Below the pieces are notes generated by a model. It was not told the origin of the DNA. It was given only the letters and a program-made list of their open reading frames with translations, and made no database searches. A stretch of 64,000 nucleotides of DNA. Source: Streptomyces liliiviolaceus. Its GTDB lineage: Bacteria; Actinomycetota; Actinomycetes; Streptomycetales; Streptomycetaceae. Position numbers and translations under genes: made by a program. The stretch covers positions 5,456,001 through 5,520,000 of the forward strand of contig NZ_JAGPYQ010000001.1 in NCBI RefSeq assembly GCF_018070025.1, read 5' to 3'. Positions 43,531 through 51,192 of this stretch are shown piece after piece (the stretch's first letter is position 1; every line of letters begins with the position of its first letter).

Positions 43531-43893
43531 CAGAACTCCTCAAGAGTCGGTAGGCGATCGGTCGATGCTTGACCGGTCAGTACGTGATCGACGGAAGGAG
43601 GGGGAAATGGACCACGGAGTCCGGGTCGCGCCCCTCAGTCGTCCGTACGTGCGCGGGACGCCCCGGGTTCAAACAGATGCCGAGGTCGTGGGCGCCTGAG
43701 CGGCTCCCGCCGGCGCGCCGGCCTTCGTGACGGGCCTCGTGACGACCCTCGCGGCGGGCTTCGTGACTACCCGCGCGGCGGGCTTCGCGACGAGCTTCGT
43801 GACGGCTTTCGTGGCGGGGCCGGTGCGGCGGCCGGTGCAGCCTGTGCGCGGCCGGTTTGACTTGAAGCGCTTCAAGTAACGGAGGCTACTCAT
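43531..43893. other. Divergent intergenic region with imperfect reiterations
   Basis: Apart from the MerR operator at its right end, the region holds imperfect repeats of GCGGGCTTCGTGAC-like units (about 43725-43820). These create a 74-codon Lys/Ala/Val-rich minus-strand frame that has no ribosome site and would start on top of the MerR gene; I do not call it. Confidence 0.5.
43860..43877. promoter_or_regulatory. MerR operator, perfect 18-bp palindrome
   Basis: ACTTGAAGCGCTTCAAGT, 16 bp before the MerR start. MerR proteins of the NmlR/AdhR type bind CTTG-x-AG...CT-x-CAAG palindromes of this form. TTGACT overlaps its left end. Confidence 0.75.
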
Positions 43894-44346
43894 ATGTCAG
43901 CGACCAGACAGCAAGCCGCGGACCTGACCATCCAGGAGATGGCCCGGCGCTCGGGCTTCGCCGAATCCACGCTCCGCTACTACGAGAAGATCGGCCTCCT
44001 GGGCCCGGTCGCCCGCGACGAGTCCAGTGGTCATCGCCGGTACGGGCCCGCGACCGCGGACCGTGTCGAGGCACTGTCCTGCCTGCGTTCGGCCGGGATG
44101 ACGGTCACCGGGATGCGGCGCTATCTGGACCTGCTCGCCCGCGGGGACTCCGCAGCGGCCGAACAGCGGGACCTGTTCGCCGGGCAGGCGGAGGTGCTGG
44201 CCGCCGACATAGAACAGCTTCAGCTGCGCCTGACGTATCTGCGGCGCAAGGCGGACCTGTGGGACGCCCGGGTCCGCGGGGACGCCGCCGCCGAGAAGCA
44301 GGCGGCCGAGGACGTCCTCGACGTCATGACCCGATTCCGATTCTGA
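43894..44346 (+). CDS. MerR-family transcriptional regulator
   Basis: A 150-residue regulator. The winged helix (LTIQEMARRSGFAESTLRYYEKIGLLGP) spans about 11-40, followed by RRYGPATADRVEALSCLRSAGMTV and a coiled coil (AEVLAADIEQLQLRLTYLRRKADL). There is one Cys in SCLRSAGM, no metal-site cluster. This resembles the aldehyde/electrophile-responsive NmlR group. GGAGG lies 8 bases before ATG 43894. The SDR gene follows 31 bp later on the same strand, so regulator and target likely share a transcript. Confidence 0.94.
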   Translation: MSATRQQAADLTIQEMARRSGFAESTLRYYEKIGLLGPVARDESSGHRRYGPATADRVEALSCLRSAGMTVTGMRRYLDLLARGDSAAAEQRDLFAGQAEVLAADIEQLQLRLTYLRRKADLWDARVRGDAAAEKQAAEDVLDVMTRFRF

Positions 44347-44377
44347 TCCTCTAGAGCGCAACTCAAGGACTGAAGAC

Positions 44378-45457
44378 ATGAACGCAGAAGATCTCACCAC
44401 CGCCCCGCAGGAACCCGGCACCGTGCTCGTCACCGGCGGTACGGGACTCGTCGGCAGCCACTCGATCGCCCGGCTGTTGCGCGAGGGGTACCGGACCAGG
44501 GTGACGATTCGCGAGCCGGGGCAGGAGGCCGGGATACGGGCGGCACTGCGCCGGGCGGGTGTCGATCCGGCGGATCGGCTGGAGTTCGCCGTCGCCGACC
44601 TAGGCTCGGACGCCGGGTGGGGAGCGGCCCTGGCCGGCGTCGACCACGTACTGCACCACGCCTCCCCCTTCCCGGTCAGGCCACCGGAGACGGAGGACGA
44701 GCTGATCCGGCCTGCTCGCGAGGGTGCGTTGCGGGTCGTCGCGGCGGCCCGGGAGGCCGGGGTGCCGCGGGTCGTGATGACATCCTCCTACGCCGCCGTC
44801 GGGTACACGCTGAAGCCCGACAACCACTACTCGGAGACGGACTGGACCGACCCCGACACCGACGGCCTGCCCGCTTACCACAAGTCGAAAGTCCTGGCCG
44901 AGCGCGCGGCCTGGGACTACGTCCGCGCCCATGGCGACATCGAACTGACCGTCATCAACCCCACAGGCATCTTCGGTCCCCCGCTGGGCGACCGGCCGTC
45001 CGGCTCCGTCGGACTGGTCCAGGGCATGCTGACCGGGCAGCTGCCGGTGGTGCCGGTCATGTACTTCGGCGTCGTGGACGTACGGGACGTCGTGGATCTG
45101 CATCTGCGCGCCATGCTGCACCCGAAGGCGGCGGGCGAACGTTTCATCGCCGTCGGCGGACCGTCGATCAGCTTCTTCGACATGGCGGGCGTCCTGCGCC
45201 GGCACTTCCCCGCCGCAGCCGGTCTGCTGCCCGCCACGGAACTGACCGTCGAACAGGTACGCGAGGCGGCGAAGACCGATCCGGCTCTGCGGGACGCCGC
45301 GACACTGCGGGGCCGCGTCCCTGTCATCAGCAACGAGAAGGCCCGTACGGTCCTGGGCTGGCAGCCGAGGGACGTCACCGAGACGATCGTGGCGACGGCG
45401 GACAGCCTGATCGAGGGCGGTCTGACCCTGCCGACGGACGCCGACCGCCGTCCGTGA
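44378..45457 (+). CDS. Extended-SDR NAD-dependent epimerase/aldehyde reductase
   Basis: A 359-residue extended short-chain dehydrogenase of the dihydroflavonol-4-reductase-like group. The NADP motif is TGGTGLVGSHSIARLL (about 19-34), HHASPFP stands for the usual NAASP turn, Ser is in MTSSYAAV and Tyr/Lys are in YHKSKVLAE. VINPTGIFGPP follows. It reduces an aldehyde or ketone, in keeping with an electrophile-responsive MerR regulator next to it. Confidence 0.93.
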   Translation: MNAEDLTTAPQEPGTVLVTGGTGLVGSHSIARLLREGYRTRVTIREPGQEAGIRAALRRAGVDPADRLEFAVADLGSDAGWGAALAGVDHVLHHASPFPVRPPETEDELIRPAREGALRVVAAAREAGVPRVVMTSSYAAVGYTLKPDNHYSETDWTDPDTDGLPAYHKSKVLAERAAWDYVRAHGDIELTVINPTGIFGPPLGDRPSGSVGLVQGMLTGQLPVVPVMYFGVVDVRDVVDLHLRAMLHPKAAGERFIAVGGPSISFFDMAGVLRRHFPAAAGLLPATELTVEQVREAAKTDPALRDAATLRGRVPVISNEKARTVLGWQPRDVTETIVATADSLIEGGLTLPTDADRRP

Positions 45458-45548
45458 CGGGCCCGGTGCCCCGCACTCCTGGCTCAGTTGCCCCGATTGC
45501 CGCGGTGGCCCGGCTAGCCTGGGGGTTTCGCCATCGAGAGGAGCCGCC

Positions 45549-45725
45549 ATGCCGGAGGAACCGACACCGGGAGGCCCGTTGGGCACAGCGATGCGAAAGG
45601 TGACGTTCCCTGACGGGTCGCGCGGGATCATCCTGGTGCAGGCGGGCACCTCGCAGGAGGAGGCGGATCAGCAGGCGGCCCAGGTGTGGGCCGAGCGGTC
45701 GGAGCGGGGCCGGTCAGGCAACTAA
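45549..45725 (+). CDS. Small 58-residue protein of unknown function
   Basis: A complete frame of 59 codons from ATG 45549 to TAA 45725, with AGGAG 5 bases before the start. Third codon positions are G/C-rich as in real genes. The product begins MPEEPTPGG, has a short beta-like section (KVTFPDGSRGIILVQAG) and a polar helical tail (EEADQQAAQVWAERSERG). No family is recognised. It sits 91 bp after the SDR gene and may be co-transcribed, although a gap with no hairpin allows either view. Confidence 0.72.
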   Translation: MPEEPTPGGPLGTAMRKVTFPDGSRGIILVQAGTSQEEADQQAAQVWAERSERGRSGN

Positions 45726-45831
45726 AGGGTGTTGCACCGGGGCGGTGCGGTGGTACTGCCGGACGGCACTCGCGCGCACCCACCGCCGATCACCGCCGCC
45801 CGCCACAACCACATCACCAGGTATCCGCGGC

Positions 45832-47562
45832 CTATCCAGTACCTGAGCGGCGAGCGTCGTCCAGGACGTCACGCAGTGCCCAGTAGGCGGGTTTCGCCTC
45901 GTAGGTCGCGTCCCAGGGAAGAGCGTTTCCCGGACTCGGGGGATAGTGGCGCAGGTCGGCCGTGGAGCCGTACTTGTCGGTGAAACCCCAGGTCGAGAAC
46001 GAGGTGCAGTTGGGTTCTTCGCCGCAGACTGCGAGTTTTCCCGCCAACTGGTCGGCCTGGATGTCCTCTTCTTCATCGTCGACGAGGACGTCCGCCTCCG
46101 AGACCCGGGCCTTGAGGCCGAGCTCGGCCAGAGCCCGGACCTTGCGTCGGAAGACCTCGGGGTCGGTACGGTCGCCGACGGCGTATTCGTGGTCCTGGAA
46201 ACCGACGCCGTCGATCGGAACGCCCCGCGCCTTCAACCGGATCAGCAGCGCGTAGAGGGCATCCCAGCGTGGACCGTCCTCCTCCACCCCGTACTCGTTG
46301 AGGTACAGCACCGCGTGCGGGTCGGCCTCACGGGCAGCATGGAAGGCGATGTCGATGTACTGCTCACCCATCGCTTCGAACCACAACTGTGGCCGCACGC
46401 CCCGGTTGCCGTTGGAGTAGTCCTCGTCCTCGTCGGACATGGGCTCGTTCACCACGTCCCATTCCGCCACCTTCCCCCGGAAGTGGCTTGCTACCGCGCG
46501 TATGTGCTCCACCATGACGCGCCTGCGTTGTTCGTGCGTCATCTCGGCGCGCATCCATGCGGGCAGGGCTTCGAACCAGACGAGGGTGTGGGCGTGCACC
46601 TTCATCCTGTTGGCCTCGGCGAAGTCCACCAGGACATCGCCTTCCGCGAACGCGAACACGCCGCGTCGAGGCTGGACGAACTGCGGCTTGAAGTCGTTCT
46701 CCGGCGTGAGCATGGAGAACTCCTCACCGGCCGTCCGGCGATAGGCGCTGTCCGTCAGCAAGGGGCCCGCGGCCAGGGCGGTTCCCATACGGATCGGGCG
46801 TGGGAGAGCCGCCGCCAGATCACGGATCGCATCGCTGGACCGGGGCACTCGCAGGCCAGGCGCGTCCACGACGGACATCCGGCCCCGTCCCAGTGACCGG
46901 GCGTGGAGATCGCTGAGGGTCCAGCCCTTCCCGCGGGCTCCCGCATCCGCGCCGAACCAGATGCGGCCACCGCTGAAGACGTCCCGCGCGGGAACCGTTC
47001 CCACGACCCTGCCGTCTGCCTCCAACACAAGCCTGTTCGCGTGGACTTCGACGGCGAGGCGGACTTCGAGCCCCAGGCCGCTCCCGAAGGTCCGGGTCAT
47101 CGCAGGTCTGTCGGAGTCACCGTCCCAGCGGTCGATCCGGAGCCTCCCGCCGGCCACGCCGATACGCACGCCGCGCCGTTCGTAGCGCCATTCGTCGTAG
47201 ATGACCGGCGTCTCACCGTACAGATGCAGGTAGGCGTCCGTGTCATCCGTGCGCCGCAGGCCGGCTTCGATCCGGACGTCCCCTCGGAACACCATGTGGG
47301 GACCGCGCAGGTTCACCGGTGGGTTCGGCTGTCCGCCAGTACCGTCCTGGCGTGTGATGCGCCGGTCGAGGGGGGTGACCCGTACCCCTGCATCCGTGGG
47401 CTTCCCGCCGGCGAAGTGAGCCCAGTCCCTGCCGTTCAGGAGGTCCTCCACAGGTCCCCCCGCGGGTGCGGAGGTGCTGGCACGGTCCCCCGGGACACCA
47501 GCGACCAAGGCACACACAACCGCGATGACAGCGCTCTTTCGCAACCGCATGAACAGCAGCAC
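45832..47562 (-). CDS. Secreted GH10 endo-xylanase-like enzyme with N-terminal beta domain
   Basis: A 576-residue exported protein. Signal peptide within the first 25 residues (AVIAVVCALVAGVPG). Residues about 35-235 form a non-catalytic, beta-rich region (VFRGDVRIEAGL, AYLHLYGETPVIYDEWRY) that is not a recognised CBM. The catalytic barrel follows, with GTALAAGPLL, KVHAHTLVWF and the acid/base Glu in EWDVVNEP. The nucleophile is likely in ARVSEADVLVDDEEED, where GH10 normally has TELD. The usual xylan subsite residues are only partly recognisable, so the substrate could differ from xylan. No ribosome site decides between the two close ATG starts. Confidence 0.85.
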   Translation of the reverse strand: MLLFMRLRKSAVIAVVCALVAGVPGDRASTSAPAGGPVEDLLNGRDWAHFAGGKPTDAGVRVTPLDRRITRQDGTGGQPNPPVNLRGPHMVFRGDVRIEAGLRRTDDTDAYLHLYGETPVIYDEWRYERRGVRIGVAGGRLRIDRWDGDSDRPAMTRTFGSGLGLEVRLAVEVHANRLVLEADGRVVGTVPARDVFSGGRIWFGADAGARGKGWTLSDLHARSLGRGRMSVVDAPGLRVPRSSDAIRDLAAALPRPIRMGTALAAGPLLTDSAYRRTAGEEFSMLTPENDFKPQFVQPRRGVFAFAEGDVLVDFAEANRMKVHAHTLVWFEALPAWMRAEMTHEQRRRVMVEHIRAVASHFRGKVAEWDVVNEPMSDEDEDYSNGNRGVRPQLWFEAMGEQYIDIAFHAAREADPHAVLYLNEYGVEEDGPRWDALYALLIRLKARGVPIDGVGFQDHEYAVGDRTDPEVFRRKVRALAELGLKARVSEADVLVDDEEEDIQADQLAGKLAVCGEEPNCTSFSTWGFTDKYGSTADLRHYPPSPGNALPWDATYEAKPAYWALRDVLDDARRSGTG

Positions 47563-48093
47563 TCCGTATTCTCAGCCCGTCTTCCGACGGCATCGCCGCC
47601 CTCAGCCGCACCGTCGCGGAGCACCGTCCTCCCCAGCCGCAGCCGCGGCAAGAACGGTGCGCCACCGATCGAGCCGCCCCGCTGTGACTGATCGCCATTG
47701 TCTCAGGCGCGAGTGAGGCACCGTCGACCGAGGACCGTTCGAGAACGACGGCCGGAGAGCGGTCGGCACGGTCGGCACGGTCGGCATTGGGATCGTCTCA
47801 TCCTGATTCCGCAGCTCGCGGGACTGGGGCTGGGGCTGCGGGTGGGGCTGATGTGGTCCAGGGGTGACGGATTCCTGCCGGTCAGCATCATGATCACTGC
47901 CGGGGGGATCGCCGGTCACCTCTGGACGGATGTTCGCGAGGACGCGGAAGGCCCGCAGAAGGGGGTCGCGTGGCGGGCATTCATGCGGACCTTGGTCAGG
48001 ATGCGCCAGGACTTGAGTTGAGCGAACCCGTACTCGACGGCGGCGCGTCCGCGGCTGATCAGCCGGTTCCCTTCCTCGCCGGGACGCCGGGCA
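47563..48093. other. Intergenic region holding a transposase relic and small repeats
   Basis: Besides the transposase fragment, a 9-bp unit GGTCGGCAC occurs about three times (47761-47784). The 107-codon forward frame at 47698-48021 is antisense to the relic and has no protein features. Confidence 0.6.
47914..48068 (-). pseudogene. IS5-type DDE transposase C-terminal relic, frameshifted
   Basis: Reading the minus strand from 48068, the frame gives NRLISRGRAAVEYGFAQLKS then WRILTKVRMNARHAT, which matches the C-terminal end of DDE_Tnp_4/IS5-family transposases. A shift of one base near 47965 continues it as LLRAFRVLANIRPEVTG, the usual end. The rest of the element, its inverted repeats and its target duplication are missing, so this is a decayed insertion. 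Confidence 0.75.
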
Positions 48094-48687
48094 CTACTCG
48101 GGCCCGGGCGTCTCCCGGGTACGGGCCTGGTGTCGGCGGGCCTTGAGCCGGTTCCCGCAGGTCTTCATCGAGCACCACCGTGCGGTGTTGGCACGGCTGC
48201 GGTCCAGGAGGAAGAGCCGGCATTCGGGGTTCTCGCACGGCCGCAGCCGACCGGGCATGCGCTCGCTGACGTCCGCCCACGCGAGGACGAGTTCCGCGGC
48301 GAGCCTGCGCTCCGTCGGCGCCTCCAAGTGCCACTCGATGCCCGACGCGCTGGGCTGAGGAACCTTGTGCACGCCGGCGAGGAGCTCACTCAGCCGGGTC
48401 TCCGCCGCCGTGGCCGACGCCACCGCCTGGAGGGCGTCCCGGGCGGTACGCAGCCACTGGCGCTCCTCGTCGCCGCCGAGACCCCCGTGCTCCCGCGCCC
48501 ATCTGTCCAGCTCCTGGTCGGCACGCCACAGGTCCTGGCGTGTGCCGTCCACGACAGGGGTGCTGTTCAGCGCCTGCATCAGCGCTTGGTCGTCCAGCAC
48601 GGCTCCCACCTCATCGACTAACTCCATTGAGACGTTTGACAGGTTACCCCAAGTGCGGTCTACTGGACGCCGAGAGGTAACCGTCAT
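48094..48687 (-). CDS. CGNR zinc-finger (ABATE-type) regulator
   Basis: A 197-residue protein. The C-terminal zinc finger is clear: CENPECRLFLLDRSRANTAR then WCSMKTCGNRLKARRH, with CxxxxC and C-x4-CGNR. The N-terminal portion is helical and matches the ABATE (stress-induced regulator) layout. ATG 48687 leaves only 21 bp to the divergent hydrolase gene; an inner ATG at 48627 would leave 81 bp and put the inverted repeat at 48642-48682 in the promoter. Neither has a ribosome site. It probably regulates the divergent hydrolase. Confidence 0.85.
   Translation of the reverse strand: MTVTSRRPVDRTWGNLSNVSMELVDEVGAVLDDQALMQALNSTPVVDGTRQDLWRADQELDRWAREHGGLGGDEERQWLRTARDALQAVASATAAETRLSELLAGVHKVPQPSASGIEWHLEAPTERRLAAELVLAWADVSERMPGRLRPCENPECRLFLLDRSRANTARWCSMKTCGNRLKARRHQARTRETPGPE
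48642..48682. promoter_or_regulatory. Inverted repeat GGTTACC/GGTAACC near the CGNR/hydrolase divergent start
   Basis: GGTTACC (48642-48648) and GGTAACC (48676-48682) are exact complements, flanked by TGACA and GTCA. The 27-base spacing is long for a hairpin and suits a protein-binding pair of half-sites. Confidence 0.45.
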
Positions 48688-48708
48688 GAACCATCGAAGG
48701 GGTTAGCC

Positions 48709-49575
48709 ATGGTCGAGATCCGCCATCAGTACGCGACAGTGCGGGGACATCGCGTCTTCTACCGCGAGGCAGGCCCCCGCGAGGCGCCGACCCTCGTGCT
48801 GCTGCACGGGTTCCCCACCAGTTCGCGGATGTTCCGCCACCTCATTCCGGCACTGGCCGACCGATTCCATGTCATCGCCCCAGACCACCTCGGCTTCGGC
48901 AGCTCCGACGCCCCACCCGCGGACGCGTTCACCTACACCTTCGACTCCCTGACCGACATCACCGAAGCCCTTCTGGACCAGCTGGGCGTCACCCGCTACG
49001 CGGTGTACGTGCAGGACTACGGCGCACCCGTCGGGTGGCGGCTGGCCCTGCGCAACCCGGACGCGATCACCGCGGTGATCACCCAGAACGGCAACGCCTA
49101 CGAGGACGGTTTCGTCCCGGAGTTCTGGAAGCCCGTGCGGGCGTACTGGGACAGCCCGGGGCCGGAGACCGAGCCGGCCGTACGGGCCGCCCTCTCGCTC
49201 GACGCCATCCGCTGGCAGTACCTGCACGGAGTGGACCGGCCCGAGCTTGTCGATCCCGACACCTGGACCGCCGACCACCGCGAGGTCAACAGGCCGGGCA
49301 ACGACCTCGTCCAGCTCGCCCTGTTCGGCGACTACGCGAGCAACCCGCCTCTCTATCCCCGGCTGCACGCCTACTTCCGGGAACGCCGGGTGCCCCTCCT
49401 CGCGGTCTGGGGCGCGGGCGACGAGATCTTCGGCCCGGACGGCGCGCGCGCCTTCGCCCGGGACCTGCCGGACGCGGAGATCCACCTGATACCGGGCGGC
49501 GGCCACTTCCTGCTCGAAAGCCACCTCGACACCGTGGCCGGATACATCCGCGGGTTCCTGACCGTCAACGGCTGA
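48709..49575 (+). CDS. Haloalkane-dehalogenase/epoxide-hydrolase-like alpha/beta hydrolase
   Basis: A 288-residue cytoplasmic hydrolase. LLHGFPTSSRMFRHLIP gives the oxyanion region, and the nucleophile elbow reads VQDYGAPVG, so the nucleophile is Asp as in dehalogenases and epoxide hydrolases, not Ser. The catalytic His is in GGGHFLLESH. Trp and Asn halide-stabilising residues are not clearly assignable, so epoxide or acyl substrates remain possible. GAAGGGG lies 6 bases before ATG 48709. Divergent from the CGNR regulator. Confidence 0.9.
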   Translation: MVEIRHQYATVRGHRVFYREAGPREAPTLVLLHGFPTSSRMFRHLIPALADRFHVIAPDHLGFGSSDAPPADAFTYTFDSLTDITEALLDQLGVTRYAVYVQDYGAPVGWRLALRNPDAITAVITQNGNAYEDGFVPEFWKPVRAYWDSPGPETEPAVRAALSLDAIRWQYLHGVDRPELVDPDTWTADHREVNRPGNDLVQLALFGDYASNPPLYPRLHAYFRERRVPLLAVWGAGDEIFGPDGARAFARDLPDAEIHLIPGGGHFLLESHLDTVAGYIRGFLTVNG

Positions 49576-49598
49576 GTACGGCCCCCGGCGCACGGACC

Positions 49599-51020
49599 CT
49601 AGATCGAGAACCGCTCCTTGCGGAGCAGCGGGCGCACCCGGGAGGTGAAGCCCGCCGTACGGAACGGCGTCTGGAGCAGGCCGGGGCGCAGATGCTGGGC
49701 GATGGCCGCGGTGATCATGCCTTGGTCCAGGGCCAGTACGTGGTCGCTCACGCGGCCGGTCGTCACATCGACCGAGTCGCGGAAACCGTAGCGGTCGTCG
49801 TAGGCACCGAAGGCACGGTCCAGGGCGCGGAGATTGGAAAGGGCCTCCGTCGGGGCCTGGGGCAGGGCGAGGAAGGAGGCGTGCGGGGTGACGACGCCCA
49901 GGGAGTTGTAGCCGTCCTCCTGCATACCGATGGCGTCCACGCCGTACTCCCGGTAGCCGCCGGCGGGTATGGAGGCCGGGGAGAAGCCCCAGTAGCCCAA
50001 GTCCTCCTCGATCAGGCCGTGTTCGATATGACTGCGGACGTATCGCTGGTGGCTGGCGCCCCAGGAGCGTGGGGACCACTCGGACTCGGGCACGAACAGC
50101 GGGACCATCAGCGCCTCGAACATCGAGCCGCCCCAGGTGGGGACGAGGTTCCGGCCGCGGTAGGTGTAGTGGCCCTCCCACACGCGTACGCCGTCGATCT
50201 CGACGTACTCGCCCTGCGGTTCCTGTTCCTGGCCCATACCGGGCAGCAGAGTGCGGAACAGGTGCCAGTAGTGCTCGGTGGGCAGTGAACCGTCGGCGAT
50301 CCCGAGGTAACTGGCCATACGGGGTTCGGTGTTGAGGGCACCGTAGTGATGGCCCGTGGGTTCGCCCTTGCCGGGCTTGTCAGGCCAGAAGCCACCGCGC
50401 AGCTGGCCCGGACCGGCGACGGGGTCGGCCGGGTCGTAGGGCGTGTAGTAGTACGACCAGTCGGCGTCGGCGAGGAGGGCGGCGACGCGGGGGCGCAGTT
50501 CGGGAGCGGCGTCCGCGGCGATCCGCAGGCCGGTCACGAGCCACGCGTTGTCGACGCTGGAGAGGAAGGGCCGCACCGGGTCGCCGGTCTCTGGCCAGGC
50601 CGTCAGCAGTGAACCGTCGTGCGCGTCGTACCAGTTGAACCACATGCCGTGCGCGCGCTCCAGGCGTTCCACGGCAGCGACGGTGCGGGCCAGCCGGCGG
50701 TGCATGGTGGCGGCGGAGATGACACCGAGTCCGGCGGCCGCGACGGTGGACCACAGTCCGCAGCCGATGTTGGTCGGCGAGGTCTGCGCGGACGGCACCG
50801 GCGTTCCGCTGCCGCTGACGTCGATCTTGTCGGCGGCCAGGCCGAGTTCGGTCGTCATGGCCTCCATCGAGCGGTGGGTCGCGACGAACCAGTCGCGCAA
50901 CAGGCGGCGTTCGGTGTCGGTCCGTCCGGCCGCGGCTGCGTGGGCCGTGCCGGTGAGGGACGTGGCACACGTGGCGGCGGCGGTGGTCGCTGCGGCGGTC
51001 AGGAAGCTACGACGGTTCAT
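49599..51020 (-). CDS. Tat-exported glycoamylase-family (GH144-like) beta-glucanase
   Basis: A 473-residue exported enzyme. NRRSFLTAAATTAAATCATS is a twin-arginine signal. The (alpha/alpha)-barrel has SSVDNAWLVTGLRIA, TWGGSMFEALMVPLFV (the W-GGSMFE signature of PF10091) and YREYGVDAIG. PF10091 contains GH144 endo-beta-1,2-glucanases and relatives. Catalytic residues are not assignable by eye. It is the last gene on the strand of the sugar-importer locus, separated from the GH1 gene by a strong hairpin. The product oligosaccharides may feed the ABC importer and the GH1 enzyme. Confidence 0.8.
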   Translation of the reverse strand: MNRRSFLTAAATTAAATCATSLTGTAHAAAAGRTDTERRLLRDWFVATHRSMEAMTTELGLAADKIDVSGSGTPVPSAQTSPTNIGCGLWSTVAAAGLGVISAATMHRRLARTVAAVERLERAHGMWFNWYDAHDGSLLTAWPETGDPVRPFLSSVDNAWLVTGLRIAADAAPELRPRVAALLADADWSYYYTPYDPADPVAGPGQLRGGFWPDKPGKGEPTGHHYGALNTEPRMASYLGIADGSLPTEHYWHLFRTLLPGMGQEQEPQGEYVEIDGVRVWEGHYTYRGRNLVPTWGGSMFEALMVPLFVPESEWSPRSWGASHQRYVRSHIEHGLIEEDLGYWGFSPASIPAGGYREYGVDAIGMQEDGYNSLGVVTPHASFLALPQAPTEALSNLRALDRAFGAYDDRYGFRDSVDVTTGRVSDHVLALDQGMITAAIAQHLRPGLLQTPFRTAGFTSRVRPLLRKERFSI

Positions 51021-51140
51021 GCGGCTCTGGCTCCTCTGCGGTGAGCAGGCAGGCGGAAGGGTGCGTGTCCGTGGTGCGAAGCGGCGGTACGAAGGCGAGG
51101 CGATGGAGCGGAGGGGTGCGGCGGTGGAACGGGGACGGGG

Positions 51141-51177
51141 CGGGAGCCGGCCGGTGTCAGGTGCCGGCCGGCTCCCG
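51141..51177. terminator. Perfect 14-bp hairpin between GH1 and GH144-like genes
   Basis: CGGGAGCCGGCCGG (51141-51154) pairs exactly with 51164-51177 around a 9-base loop. It lies 16 bp after the GH1 stop and 121 bp before the GH144-like start, and so may end most transcripts of the upstream operon. Confidence 0.8.
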
Positions 51178-51192
51178 GTCTGGGGGGTGCGG

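Noticed and set aside
43669..43893. 74-codon Lys/Ala/Val-rich minus-strand frame resembling a histone-like protein
   Set aside because: No ribosome site, it starts inside the MerR promoter, and its content comes from imperfect DNA repeats.
47698..48021. 107-codon forward frame before the CGNR gene
   Set aside because: It is antisense to the transposase relic, starts in repeats and shows no family features.
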